Below are positions 8,521 through 16,739 of a stretch of 64,000 nucleotides of DNA, piece by piece; within the stretch, counting starts at the first letter, position 1; every line of letters starts with the position of its first letter. Below the pieces are notes generated by a model, which had not been told where the DNA came from, ran no database searches, and saw nothing but the letters and a program-made list of their open reading frames with translations. The stretch comes from Micromonospora chersina (GTDB taxonomy: Bacteria; Actinomycetota; Actinomycetes; Mycobacteriales; Micromonosporaceae). The position numbers were made by a program, and so were the translations under genes. The stretch is from the NCBI RefSeq assembly GCF_900091475.1, contig NZ_FMIB01000002.1, forward strand, positions 558,001 through 622,000. The letters are read 5' to 3'.

Positions 8521-9285
8521 TCAGGAGAAGTGCGTCCGTGGCCGGGGAAGGCGGCTTCCATCCACGACCAGGTCGACCTTCTCGTTGTAGAAGGCGACCA
8601 GCCCGGCGATCGGCAGCAGCGCGGCGGTGGGGAAGTCGTACGACCAGGCGAGGTCCGGATGGAGCCGGTCGCTGGCGCGCACCGACCAGTAGCCGCTGGT
8701 GCGGCCCTTGTACGGGCAGGCGGTCCGGGTCCCTGACGGCACCAGGTGCCGGAAGCGCACGTCGGTGCGGCTCAGGTAGTAGCGGGTCGGCAGGCCGGTC
8801 TCGAAGACCAGCACCGGCGAGGTCGACTCGGCCAGGACCGTCCCGTCCAGTTCCACCCGGACGTGGCGGGTGGAGCGCAGCGCGTCCACCCGGGAGTACG
8901 GGTTGCGCGGGTGGACGAAGACCTCCTCGTCCTCCTCGAACCAGGCGTCCAGCGCGGCCCAGTCGAACCGGATGGTGTCGGCCAGTCCGCGGGGCGCGTC
9001 GGCGCCGTACCACCGGGCGCAGGCGGCCCGGGCGAACTCGCCGACCCGCAGCCCGTGCAGCCGTGCCGCGCCGAGCGGGGTCTCCTCGGTCCGTCCCTCG
9101 TCGACGAGCAGTTCCTGGCGGACGTCGGCGGCGGGGAGGTAGTACTGCGGGTAGGGCGGCCACTCCCACACGTACCGCGCGCGGCCGGTGTCCAGCACCG
9201 TCTCGCCGGCCAGGAAGGCGCGGATCCGGCGGGGCGCCGGCTCGATCCGGCCGACCTCGGCGGCCGGCTGCGGGTACTCGGGCAC
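8521..9285 (-). CDS. DUF427 domain protein (two DUF427 units)
   Basis: 254-aa cytoplasmic protein. Residues about 20-110 and 150-245 both resemble DUF427: the second unit carries the signature CPYKGRTSGYWSV followed by a W-S-Y-D-F-P segment and the terminal FYNEKVDLVVDG. The family is common in actinomycetes, has a small beta-tent fold and no established function. GTG start with a GAGAGGAGAG ribosome site. Divergent from the MFS exporter gene; nothing else of note in the 80-base gap. Confidence 0.82.
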   Translation of the reverse strand: MPEYPQPAAEVGRIEPAPRRIRAFLAGETVLDTGRARYVWEWPPYPQYYLPAADVRQELLVDEGRTEETPLGAARLHGLRVGEFARAACARWYGADAPRGLADTIRFDWAALDAWFEEDEEVFVHPRNPYSRVDALRSTRHVRVELDGTVLAESTSPVLVFETGLPTRYYLSRTDVRFRHLVPSGTRTACPYKGRTSGYWSVRASDRLHPDLAWSYDFPTAALLPIAGLVAFYNEKVDLVVDGSRLPRPRTHFS

Positions 9286-9365
9286 GTGTCTCTCCTCTCG
9301 GCGCGACCTGCGGCGGACGGTTCAACGATCCGATGTGACCTGGGGCACCTTCGGCGACCGCGGGA

Positions 9366-10676
9366 ATGATGTCGGCGCCCGGTGATTTGCTGCCAGGTGT
9401 GACCACTGCGCAGTCCTCACCCGCCCCGACCGTCGAGACACCCGGTGACCTGATGAGCCGCGGGCAGCAGCTGCGCCTCGTGCTGGTGCTCGGCTCGCTG
9501 ATCGCGATCGGGCCGCTGACCATCGACATGTACCTGCCGGCGCTGCCGGCCATCACCGCCGACCTGGAGACCACCTCGGCGGCCGTGCAGCTCACCCTCA
9601 CCGGCACCCTGGCCGGTCTCGCCCTCGGCCAGCTGCTGATCGGCCCGCTCTCCGACGCGGTGGGCCGGCGCCTGCCGCTGCTCGCCGGGATCGCGCTGCA
9701 CATCCTGGCCTCGCTGCTCTGCGTGGTCGCCCCGACCGTGCAGGTGGTCGGCGTGCTCCGGGTGCTCCAGGGGCTGGGCGTCGCGGCCACCTCGGTGGTC
9801 GCCATGGCCGTCGTCCGCGACCTGTTCAGCGGCGCCGCGTTCGCCCGGCTCTTCTCCCGGCTCATGCTCGTGATGGGCGCCGCGCCGATCCTGGCGCCCA
9901 CCCTCGGCTCCGGGCTGCTGCGCTGGTCGGACTGGCGGGGCGTGTTCGTGGCCCTCGCCGTGTTCGGGCTCCTGCTGGTCGTCGTCGCGGCGGTCGGGCT
10001 CCAGGAGACCCTGCCGGCGGAGCGCCGCCGCCGCGGCGGCGTCGCCGCCATCGGCCGGGACTACCGCGCCCTGCTGCGGGACCGGACGTTCGTCGGGCTC
10101 GTGCTGGTGGCGGGGCTCGCCATGGCGGCGCTCTTCGCGTACGTGGCCGGGTCGTCGTTCGTCTTCCAGGAGCGGTACGGGCTGGACGAGCAGCAGTTCG
10201 GGCTGGCGTTCGGCGCCGGGGCGGTCGGCCTCATCACCGCCACCCAGCTCAACGTGCGGCTGCTGCGCCGGTACACCCCGCAGCGGATCCTGGTCACCGC
10301 GCTCGCCGTCGGCACCGCGGCCGGCCTGGTGCTGCTGAGCTTCGCGGCCACCGGCTTCGGCGGCCTGGCGGCCGTGCTGGCCTCGCTCTGGGTGGTGCTC
10401 GCCGCGGCCGGGCTCGCCATGCCGAACGCGCCGGCCCTGGCGCTGTCCCGGCACGGGGAGGCGGCCGGCACCGCCGCCGCGCTGCTGGGCGCCGTCCAGT
10501 TCGGCGTGGGCGCGCTCGCCGCGCCGCTGGTCGGCGTGCTGGGCACCGGCAGCGTGGCGATGGCCGCCGTGGTCGCCGGCGGCATGGCGGTGGCCCTGGT
10601 CGTGCTGCTCACCGTGGTCCGGCCGGCGCGGCTGGCCGAGGTCGAGCCGGTAGCGGTCGCCGTCGCCGCACACTGA
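9366..10676 (+). CDS. Bcr/CflA-family multidrug efflux MFS transporter
   Basis: 436-aa major facilitator with 12 hydrophobic segments. The first helix is followed by MYLPALPAITADL, typical of Bcr/CflA drug:H+ antiporters, and the loop motif A between helices 2 and 3 reads GPLSDAVGRR. Exports small toxic compounds across the cytoplasmic membrane; the exact substrate is unknown. The start is uncertain: ATG 9366, GTG 9399 and ATG 9453 are all in frame and none has a good RBS. The last would begin just before the first membrane helix. Confidence 0.88.
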   Translation: MMSAPGDLLPGVTTAQSSPAPTVETPGDLMSRGQQLRLVLVLGSLIAIGPLTIDMYLPALPAITADLETTSAAVQLTLTGTLAGLALGQLLIGPLSDAVGRRLPLLAGIALHILASLLCVVAPTVQVVGVLRVLQGLGVAATSVVAMAVVRDLFSGAAFARLFSRLMLVMGAAPILAPTLGSGLLRWSDWRGVFVALAVFGLLLVVVAAVGLQETLPAERRRRGGVAAIGRDYRALLRDRTFVGLVLVAGLAMAALFAYVAGSSFVFQERYGLDEQQFGLAFGAGAVGLITATQLNVRLLRRYTPQRILVTALAVGTAAGLVLLSFAATGFGGLAAVLASLWVVLAAAGLAMPNAPALALSRHGEAAGTAAALLGAVQFGVGALAAPLVGVLGTGSVAMAAVVAGGMAVALVVLLTVVRPARLAEVEPVAVAVAAH

Positions 10677-10724
10677 CCGGCGCCATCGGCCCATTGTTTC
10701 CGGGTTGGGTGGCCGATCGGCGGA

Positions 10725-10730
10725 TAGGGT
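10725..10730 (+). promoter_or_regulatory. Candidate -10 hexamer TAGGGT
   Basis: TAGGGT lies eight bases before the GTG at 10739 with no Shine-Dalgarno sequence between, consistent with a leaderless or nearly leaderless mRNA. Spacing is two bases longer than in the other examples in this window. Confidence 0.4.
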
Positions 10731-10738
10731 CGGGAACC

Positions 10739-11668
10739 GTGCGGACCAAGCAGGAGCTGGGAGCGGCCATCCGGGAGGGGCGGCGGGCGGCGCTCGTCGT
10801 CAACGCCCACTCCCGACGCGGCCGCCGGCTCTACGAGACCGCCCACTCCCGACTGCGCGCGGCCGGCTTCACGCTGCTCGGCGCGTACCCGGTCGACCGG
10901 CCCGGCGAACTGGACCGGGTGCTCGCCGAGGCCGCCGGCCTCGGGCCGGACCTCCTGGTCGCGGGGGGTGGCGACGGCACGATCGGCACGGCCGCCCGGC
11001 TGCTCGCCCACCGGGACATGGCGCTGGGCCTGCTGCCACTGGGCACCACCAACAACTTCGCCCGCACCGTCGGGGTCCCGCTCGACCTCGACGCCGCCGT
11101 CGGGCTGCTCACCGACGGCAAGGTCATCGACGTGGACCTCGGGCTGATCGGCGACACCCTCTTCACCAACCACGTCGGGATCGGGTTGTCGGCGGACATC
11201 ATGCTGACCGCGCCGCCACGGCTGAAGCGGGTGGTCGGCCGGCTCGCGTACCCGCTCACGGCGCTGGGGTTGCTGGCCCGGCACCGGCCGCTGCGGGTCA
11301 CGGTGCGCGCCGAGGGGCGGGAGCACGCCTTCGACACCCACCAGGTGTACGTCGCCAACGGCGGCTTCCACGCCGGCCGCCCGATCACCGCCGACGCCAA
11401 CGCCGACGACCGGCTGCTCGTCGCGTACCCGGTCGGCGGGCCCAGCCGGCGCGGCCTGCTGCGCGAGACGGCGCGCAACGCGGCGGCCGGCCACCGCCGC
11501 ACCCTGGGCGACAAGCCGTTCCTCGCCGTCCGCCAGCTCTGGCTGGAGACCGACCGGCCCGCGCGGATCGAGGTCGACGGCGAACCCTACGGGCAGACGC
11601 CGGTGCGCATCGGCCTGGACCCGAACGCGCTGCGCGTGATGGCCGCGGCGGACAGCCCGGACCGCTGA
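10739..11668 (+). CDS. Diacylglycerol/lipid kinase family protein (YegS/BmrU type)
   Basis: 309-aa lipid kinase with the catalytic domain in the N-terminal half: GGGDGT at 76-81, then PLGTTNNFARTVGVP, the nucleotide-binding signature. The C-terminal half holds the beta-sandwich seen in DgkB/YegS enzymes, with DVDLGLI and a final ARIEVDGE strand. It would phosphorylate a lipid or diacylglycerol with ATP at the membrane surface; the exact lipid is unknown. An upstream ATG at 10694 is in frame but would add 15 residues not expected in the family, so the GTG is preferred. Confidence 0.85.
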   Translation: MRTKQELGAAIREGRRAALVVNAHSRRGRRLYETAHSRLRAAGFTLLGAYPVDRPGELDRVLAEAAGLGPDLLVAGGGDGTIGTAARLLAHRDMALGLLPLGTTNNFARTVGVPLDLDAAVGLLTDGKVIDVDLGLIGDTLFTNHVGIGLSADIMLTAPPRLKRVVGRLAYPLTALGLLARHRPLRVTVRAEGREHAFDTHQVYVANGGFHAGRPITADANADDRLLVAYPVGGPSRRGLLRETARNAAAGHRRTLGDKPFLAVRQLWLETDRPARIEVDGEPYGQTPVRIGLDPNALRVMAAADSPDR

Positions 11669-11672
11669 ACGG

Positions 11673-11942
11673 TCAGTCCCGGCGGTCCTCGTCCGGGGTC
11701 GGGATCTCCTGGTTCTGCTCCACCGCGTCGGCCGGCGTGAGGTCGTCGCGCACCGCGTCGGGCAGGCCGGTGCGGTCGCTGGGCGGGACCAGCACGCCCT
11801 GCTCGGCCAGGTCCGCCTCGGTCGCCTCGGGCACCGCGCCCGAGATCGTGTCCGGCGGGCCGACCACCGTCTCGTCCTGCCGCTGCTCCTGCGCGTCGGC
11901 TTCCGGCGGCCGGCGCAGCGGCTCCTCGTCACCCACGCTCAT
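11673..11942 (-). CDS. Small acidic hypothetical protein
   Basis: 89-aa hydrophilic protein, rich in Asp, Glu, Pro and Gln, with no membrane segment, cysteine or recognised domain. It is probably intrinsically disordered. It starts 13 bases after the DUF2267 gene on the same strand and is likely translated from the same mRNA. Amino-acid composition is that of a genuine protein, not of an arginine-rich antisense frame. No function can be assigned. Confidence 0.55.
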   Translation of the reverse strand: MSVGDEEPLRRPPEADAQEQRQDETVVGPPDTISGAVPEATEADLAEQGVLVPPSDRTGLPDAVRDDLTPADAVEQNQEIPTPDEDRRD

Positions 11943-11955
11943 CGCCCGCCGCCCG

Positions 11956-12354
11956 TCACTGGCTGCGCTGGACGTACGGCGCGGTCTGGTCGGCCACCTC
12001 GCCGTACTCCGCCGGAAGCTGGGCGACCACGTCCGCGTAGCCGGCCGGGTCGACGGCGTCGCGGAGCACGTCGAAGACGGCCGTGACGCCGTCCTTGGCC
12101 CGGTCCACGTCGATGTCGGCGCGCCCGCTGACCCGCTCCACGAAGACGTCGAGCCCGAACCGCTCGCCGGTCTCGCTGCCGCCGAACGCGTACGCCCGCA
12201 GCGCCTCGGGGAGCCGGTCGGCCAGATCCCGGGCCTCCCCGCCGTCGATCCGCTCCGCCAGCGTGGTCAACGTGGCGCGCGTGACGGCGGTGGCCTGCTC
12301 CGACGACATCCCGCAGCGCTTCGCCACCGAGCCGATGAACTCGTCCTGGTCCAC
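11956..12354 (-). CDS. DUF2267 domain protein
   Basis: 132-aa helical protein covering one DUF2267 domain: the N-terminal FIGSVAKRCGMSSEQATAVT, the central ERIDGGEARDLADRLP (typical G-G-E-A-x-D-L-x-x-Q/R-L-P) and a C-terminal VFDVLRDAV repeat of the same pattern. Function unknown; members sometimes accompany stress-response genes. The GTG at 12354 was chosen because GGGAGG lies seven bases upstream. An open frame continues upstream but has shadow-like composition. Confidence 0.75.
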   Translation of the reverse strand: MDQDEFIGSVAKRCGMSSEQATAVTRATLTTLAERIDGGEARDLADRLPEALRAYAFGGSETGERFGLDVFVERVSGRADIDVDRAKDGVTAVFDVLRDAVDPAGYADVVAQLPAEYGEVADQTAPYVQRSQ

Positions 12355-12455
12355 CTCGACGCCTCCCTCTCGGCTGGAGGAAGGCGTGTTCCCGCGCGCC
12401 GCCGCCGCAAACGACCCCCGCCCGCCGGCCTCCGGAGCAGGCCGTGGGGCGGCCG

Positions 12456-13187
12456 TCAGCGGTAGACGTGCACCGGGGTGCCGACGCGGATGGTGGTCCA
12501 GAGCCGGTCCATCGCCCGCACCGGCACCCGGACGCAGCCGTGGCTGGCCGGGTAGGCGGGCACGGCTGTCGCGCCGTGCACCGCGTAGCCGCGGTGGAAG
12601 TAGTTCGGCCGCCACAGCAGGCCCAGGTCGCTCTGCCGCCAGTCGTCGATGCGCCGGCCCACCGTCCAGTCGCCGGTCGGTGTGGGGGTGCTGGACCTGC
12701 CGCTGGAGGCGTCCAGGATGCGGACCACCGCCCCGCGCTTGGCCAGGTAGAGCACCTGCCGGGTGAGGTCGGCCTCGATCGAGTAGCCGGGGTGGGTGTA
12801 CCGCGGCGTCGGGACGACCGGCCGGTCGAGCGCCGCCCGGGTGCGCGGCCCCACGATGCCGTCCCGGGCCAGCCCGTTGACCTTCTGGAAGGCGACGACA
12901 GCGTGGTGCGTCGACGGCCCGAAGATCCCGTCGATCCCGCCCACGTCGTAGCGCAGGGCGGTGAGCCGTGCCTGGAGCGCGCTGACCGCCGCGCCCCGGG
13001 AGCCCTGCCGCAGCGTCGGCTGGCCGGCGGCGGCGAGCGTGACGGCGGCGGCGCCGTTGGCTGCGACGGGGGCGGCCGAGGCGGCGGTGGCCGGCACGGC
13101 CAGCCCGGCGACCAGGAGGGCCGTCCCGAGCGCGGCGTGCGTGGCGGGGCGGCGGTGGCGAATCGTGCGTGGTGAGACGGGACGCAT
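12456..13187 (-). CDS. Secreted L,D-transpeptidase with peptidoglycan-binding domain
   Basis: 243-aa exported cell-wall enzyme. Residues 1-35 form a Sec signal peptide (basic RHRR, hydrophobic core, AxA site around AASAAP). A PG_binding_1 domain spans about 55-120 (RQGSRGAAVSALQARL, GIFGPSTHHAVVAFQ). The YkuD catalytic domain follows, with H-G and the active-site SHGCVRV near residue 220. It would form 3-3 cross-links or attach proteins in peptidoglycan. ATG with GGGAGGG site; a TAGCGT hexamer at 13216-13221 (minus strand) is a plausible -10. Confidence 0.9.
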   Translation of the reverse strand: MRPVSPRTIRHRRPATHAALGTALLVAGLAVPATAASAAPVAANGAAAVTLAAAGQPTLRQGSRGAAVSALQARLTALRYDVGGIDGIFGPSTHHAVVAFQKVNGLARDGIVGPRTRAALDRPVVPTPRYTHPGYSIEADLTRQVLYLAKRGAVVRILDASSGRSSTPTPTGDWTVGRRIDDWRQSDLGLLWRPNYFHRGYAVHGATAVPAYPASHGCVRVPVRAMDRLWTTIRVGTPVHVYR

Positions 13188-13267
13188 CGTCCCTCCCTTC
13201 CGAGGTCCTACCCGGACGCTAGTTCGGAAGGCGGGGAGAGGTGCCCCTTCGTCCGGTTTACACCCGG

Positions 13268-13606
13268 TCAGGCCACCCGGGGCGCGGGCAGGGCCGGCAG
13301 GACCACGCGCCGGGCCGTGCCCGACACGTCGCCGGTGCGCTCCACGGACGGCTCCGGGACCGCGGCCGCGCTCTCGTCGGTGGCCGTCCCGGGACCGGCC
13401 CCGTCGTCCCCGGCCGCGGCGGTGCGGACGGCGGTCAGCAGCGTGAGGAGCCGGTCCACGTCGTCGGCGGGCATCCGGAAGGAGCCGCGGCACAGCGTGC
13501 CGTTCCACAGCGACAGCACCACGGCGCCGCGGTCGGGGTGGTAGCTGACCCGCAGCGTCCGGTCCTCGCCGCGCAGGTCGGTGAACAGGTCCCCGAAACC
13601 GGGCAT
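13268..13606 (-). CDS. Hypothetical protein, 112 aa
   Basis: A small cytoplasmic protein. The first 60 residues are well ordered (MPGFGDLFTDL, LRVSYHPDRGAVVLSLWNG, then LCRGSFRMPADDVDRLLTLL) and resemble small actinomycete proteins of unknown function that hold a short beta-sheet and helix. The rest is Ala/Pro/Glu-rich and probably disordered. The ATG at 13606 has GGAGAGG upstream; another ATG at 13624 would add six residues. It is followed on the same strand by the L,D-transpeptidase after about 80 bases that contain a candidate promoter. Confidence 0.6.
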   Translation of the reverse strand: MPGFGDLFTDLRGEDRTLRVSYHPDRGAVVLSLWNGTLCRGSFRMPADDVDRLLTLLTAVRTAAAGDDGAGPGTATDESAAAVPEPSVERTGDVSGTARRVVLPALPAPRVA

Positions 13607-13691
13607 CGGTCGCACCTCTCCCATCCACCCAGGATGCCCGGTCGGCGGGCCGGCCGGAAGGGCTCGCCGTGCCGGCCTCCCGCGCCGGGGG

Positions 13692-13697
13692 TAGCGT
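13692..13697 (+). promoter_or_regulatory. Candidate -10 hexamer TAGCGT
   Basis: TAGCGT lies 35 bases before the GTG of the dienelactone hydrolase gene, giving a short leader that contains the AGGGAGG ribosome site at 13718-13724. The same hexamer precedes three other genes here. Confidence 0.45.
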
Positions 13698-13732
13698 GCA
13701 CGGCGGACTCGCGGCTCAGGGAGGTTCGGAGA

Positions 13733-14485
13733 GTGCAGACGACGACCGTGGACGTGCCGACCGGTGACGGGGTGGCGGATTCCTTCCTCGTCCGGCCCGA
13801 CGGCGACGGGCCCTTCCCCGCCGTCCTGGTCTTCATGGACGCGTTCGGGTTGCGCCCGCGGCTGGCCGAGATGGCGGAAGCCATCGCCGCCCGCGGCCAC
13901 GTGGTGCTGGTGCCGAACCTGTTCCACCGCTTCGGCCGGGCCCCGCTTGTCGACCTCTCCGGCCTCGGCGACGACAGTCGCCGCGGCGCGCTGTTCGCGA
14001 CGGTGTCCCCGATGATCGGCGCGCTGACGCCCGACGTGGTCGCCCGGGACACCGCCGCCTATCTGGACTTCCTCGCCGCGCAGCCCGGCGTCGCGCCCGG
14101 CCCGGCGGCCGTCGTCGGCTACTGCATGGGCGGCACGAACGCGCTGCGGGCCATCGAGGCGCTCCCGGACCGGATCGCCGCGGCGGCCGCCTTCCACGCC
14201 GGCCGGGTGGTCACCGACGCCCCGGACAGCCCGCACCTGGGCGTCGGCGCGGTCACCGGCGAGCTGTACTTCGGCCACGCCGACCACGACCCGTCGATGA
14301 CGGCCGAGCAGATCGCCACCCTGGAGAAGGCGCTCGACGCGGCCGGCGTCACCTACCGCTCGGAGGTCTACACCGGCGCCCGCCACGGGTACACCCAGGC
14401 GGACACCCCGATGTACGACGAGCGGGCCACCGAGCGGCACTGGGCCGCCCTGTTCGACCTGCTCGACCGCACCTTCCGGCGCTGA
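13733..14485 (+). CDS. Dienelactone hydrolase family protein
   Basis: 250-aa alpha/beta hydrolase with a cysteine nucleophile: VVGYCMGG with C131, an Asp in FGHADHDPSM and His in GARHGYTQ close the triad. Classical members open dienelactone to maleylacetate in chlorocatechol breakdown, but most genomic homologues act on unknown esters or lactones. No signal peptide. The GTG start has AGGGAGG eight bases upstream. The following gene is a mycothiol-type maleylpyruvate isomerase fold, so a link to aromatic-ring catabolism is possible but not shown. Confidence 0.87.
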   Translation: MQTTTVDVPTGDGVADSFLVRPDGDGPFPAVLVFMDAFGLRPRLAEMAEAIAARGHVVLVPNLFHRFGRAPLVDLSGLGDDSRRGALFATVSPMIGALTPDVVARDTAAYLDFLAAQPGVAPGPAAVVGYCMGGTNALRAIEALPDRIAAAAAFHAGRVVTDAPDSPHLGVGAVTGELYFGHADHDPSMTAEQIATLEKALDAAGVTYRSEVYTGARHGYTQADTPMYDERATERHWAALFDLLDRTFRR

Positions 14486-14522
14486 CCCCGTCCCGGCCGC
14501 CGGCGGGGTGGCGGCCGGCGGC

Positions 14523-14528
14523 CAGAAT
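14523..14528 (+). promoter_or_regulatory. Leaderless-type -10 hexamer CAGAAT
   Basis: CAGAAT ends six bases before the GTG at 14535, the same spacing as the TAnnnT examples, with C in place of the first T. There is no Shine-Dalgarno sequence. Confidence 0.45.
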
Positions 14529-14534
14529 GGTGCC

Positions 14535-15170
14535 GTGGAAACCGATCTGCTGCCGATGATCGCCGCCGAGCGGCGCCGGACGGCCGACCTGATCGACTCG
14601 CTCACTCCCGCGCAGCTGGACACCCCGAGCCTCTGCGGCTCGTGGACGGTGCGGGAGGTCGCCGGGCACCTGGTGTCGCCGCTTGTCGGGTCACCGTGGG
14701 CGCTCCTGCCGCTGGTGGTGCGCGCCGGTTTCCGGCTGCACGTGGCCAACGCGCGGCTGGCTCAGCAGGTGGCCCGCCGACCCGCCGCCGAGCTGGCCGC
14801 CGCCCTGCGCGAGCACGCGGAGCACCGGTTCCGTCCACCCGTGGTCGGATACTTCGGCCAGCTCACCGACCTCCAGGTGCACGGGCTCGACATCCGCCGG
14901 CCGCTCGGCCTCCCCGCCGACCTGGACCCCGACCGGGTGCGCACCTCGCTGGACTTCCTGACCGGCGGCCGGGCGGTCGGCTTCGTCGACCGGCGCCGGG
15001 TGGCCGGACTGCGGTTCGAGGCCACCGACCTGGGCTGGGCGTCCGGGGCCGGGCCGGTGGTGCGCGGCACCGGCGAGGCGATGCTGCTGACGCTGACCGG
15101 GCGCCGGGTGGCCCTGCCGGAACTGGAGGGCGACGGCGTCACGGTGCTGGCCGGCCGCTGGCCCCGCTGA
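14535..15170 (+). CDS. Maleylpyruvate isomerase family mycothiol-dependent enzyme (DinB fold)
   Basis: 211-aa four-helix DinB/MDMPI-fold protein. The hallmark GSWTVREVAGHL places a zinc ligand at H45, and a second helix (LTDLQVHGLDIRRPLG) carries further His/Asp ligands. Members use mycothiol, the actinobacterial thiol, as cofactor in isomerisation or conjugation; the reaction of this one is unknown. The GTG start is inferred from the leaderless -10 hexamer. The neighbouring dienelactone hydrolase gene may work with it. Confidence 0.82.
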   Translation: METDLLPMIAAERRRTADLIDSLTPAQLDTPSLCGSWTVREVAGHLVSPLVGSPWALLPLVVRAGFRLHVANARLAQQVARRPAAELAAALREHAEHRFRPPVVGYFGQLTDLQVHGLDIRRPLGLPADLDPDRVRTSLDFLTGGRAVGFVDRRRVAGLRFEATDLGWASGAGPVVRGTGEAMLLTLTGRRVALPELEGDGVTVLAGRWPR

Positions 15171-15249
15171 CGCCGCGCCGAGCCGGCCGGCGGAGCATGG
15201 GCGCCGCAACCCGGACGATTCACCCGCGCCGCGCCGGGTAACCGCCGCC

Positions 15250-16569
15250 ATGGCCGAGGACCGCCCCGACACCGTCCGCTCGCCCCTGGACCGGGTCACC
15301 GAGCCGACCGGGCGGGCACTGGCCCACGCCCGCGCCGAGGGCGGTGCGGCCGGCCGGCTGCGGCTGCGCCAACTGGAGGTCACCGTGGTGATCGCCGTCC
15401 AGTCCGGGCTCGCCGCCGCGCTCGCCGCGCTGCTCGCCCAGCGCCTGCTCGGGCCCGGCGCGCACGTCTTCGCGCCCGCCGCCGCGGTCGGCACCATCGC
15501 CACCGCCATCGGCCAGCGCGCCCGGCGTACCTTCGAACTGCTGGTCGGGGTGGGGCTCGGCATCGTGGTCGGCGACGTGCTGCGCGCCGTGCTCGGCTCC
15601 GGGTCCTGGCAGACCGGCCTCGTGGTCACCCTGGCCATCGCGACCGCGCTGCTGGTCGCCGGGCGCGGCGGCGCCCTGGTCGGCCAGGCCGGCGGTACCG
15701 CCGTGCTGATCGCGACCCTCGCCCCGGTCGAGCCCGGCCTGGAGCTGCCCCGGATCTTCGACGCGCTGGTCGGCGGCCTTGTCGGCCTCCTCGTGGTGGC
15801 GCTGCTGCTGCCGGTCAACCCGCTGCGGGTCCTGGACCGCGCGACCGAGCCGATCGTCACCACACTCACCACCGAACTGGACGCCGTCGCCCGCGCACTC
15901 ACCACCCGGGACGCCGACGCGGCGGTCCGGTCCCTGGAGCGGATGCGCGGGCTCGACGCCGACGTGGGACGGCTCAACGAGGCGCTCAGCGGGGCCGAGG
16001 AGGTGGTCACCCTCGCGCCGGTCCGCTGGCGCCGCCGCGCCCAGTTCCACAGGTACGCCGCCGCCGCGCAACACCTGGAGCGGGTGATCCTGTACGCCCG
16101 CTCGGTGGCCCGCCGCTCCGCCACCGCCCTCCAGTACGGCGAGCCGATCCCGCCGACGCTTGCCGACGCCGTGACCCGCCTCGGCGAGGCCGTCCGGGTG
16201 ATGCGCCGGGAGTGCCGGGACGGCGAGGACCCGGCCGGCACCCGACGGCTGGTCCGGGAGAGTGCCGAGCTGGCGGGGCGGGCCTGGGCGCACGGGGTGC
16301 GTTCGTTCGGTGACGGCGTGATCACCGACCTGCGGACGGCGGACAGCGAGCTGCTGCGCGCCACCGGGTGCGACCCGGACGACGCCAACCGCATGGTGCG
16401 CCGGGCTGCCGGCGCGGGCGAGGCGGAACGGCGCCCGCCGATGCGGGCGCAGCTGCACCGGCCGGTACGGCGCACCGCGCGGTCCCGGCGGCGCACCTGG
16501 CTGGCGCGGCGCGCCCGCGGCCGTCCCGACCCGTTCCGCCCGCCGACGCGCACGCCCCGCCCGGTCTGA
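15250..16569 (+). CDS. FUSC-family (aromatic-acid exporter-like) membrane protein
   Basis: 439-aa protein with five or six hydrophobic helices between about residues 40 and 190, then a long cytoplasmic helical region. The first helix region (VTVVIAVQSGLAAALAALLAQ) and the block FAPAAAVGTIATAIGQRARR followed by FELLVGVGLGIVVGD match the FUSC/YccS core. Related proteins export aromatic acids. The last 40 residues are strongly basic (RRTARSRRRTW), and the final nine codons are the first unit of a 27-bp tandem repeat that continues past the stop. ATG with no strong RBS. Confidence 0.83.
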   Translation: MAEDRPDTVRSPLDRVTEPTGRALAHARAEGGAAGRLRLRQLEVTVVIAVQSGLAAALAALLAQRLLGPGAHVFAPAAAVGTIATAIGQRARRTFELLVGVGLGIVVGDVLRAVLGSGSWQTGLVVTLAIATALLVAGRGGALVGQAGGTAVLIATLAPVEPGLELPRIFDALVGGLVGLLVVALLLPVNPLRVLDRATEPIVTTLTTELDAVARALTTRDADAAVRSLERMRGLDADVGRLNEALSGAEEVVTLAPVRWRRRAQFHRYAAAAQHLERVILYARSVARRSATALQYGEPIPPTLADAVTRLGEAVRVMRRECRDGEDPAGTRRLVRESAELAGRAWAHGVRSFGDGVITDLRTADSELLRATGCDPDDANRMVRRAAGAGEAERRPPMRAQLHRPVRRTARSRRRTWLARRARGRPDPFRPPTRTPRPV

Positions 16570-16662
16570 CCGACGCGCACGCCCCGGCCGGCCTGACTCG
16601 GGGCGTCGGCCCGCCCCGCCTGACTCGGCGCGTCGGCCGGCGCGGCCTGACCCGGCGCGGCC
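16543..16662 (+). repeat. 27-bp tandem repeat with an in-frame stop in each unit
   Basis: Units begin at 16543, 16570, 16597 and 16624, with a partial fifth at 16651. Unit 1 encodes the last eight codons and TGA of the FUSC protein (PTRTPRPV, stop). Later units read PTRTPRPA, LGASARPA and LGASAGAA, each again ending in TGA. Units 1 and 2 are nearly identical, later ones have drifted. Unit length of nine codons keeps the frame. Confidence 0.85.
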
Positions 16663-16727
16663 GGTGCGGGCGACGAACCGGAGCCACGGGACGCGAACTG
16701 GCCCCTCCCACGGTCGGGGCGGCTGGC

Positions 16728-16733
16728 TAGCGT
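16728..16733 (+). promoter_or_regulatory. Leaderless-type -10 hexamer TAGCGT
   Basis: TAGCGT ends six bases before the ATG at 16740, and no ribosome site lies between them, so the mRNA probably begins at the start codon. Confidence 0.6.
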
Positions 16734-16739
16734 CGGGCC

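Noticed and set aside
10705..10730. TTGGGT as -35 for the lipid kinase promoter
   Set aside because: Spacing to TAGGGT is only 14 bases, too short for a normal sigma-70 promoter.
16565..16672. Tandem repeat considered as a CRISPR-like or minisatellite array
   Set aside because: Units are contiguous with no spacers, GC-rich and in frame with the preceding gene's stop codon, so it is a local coding-end duplication.
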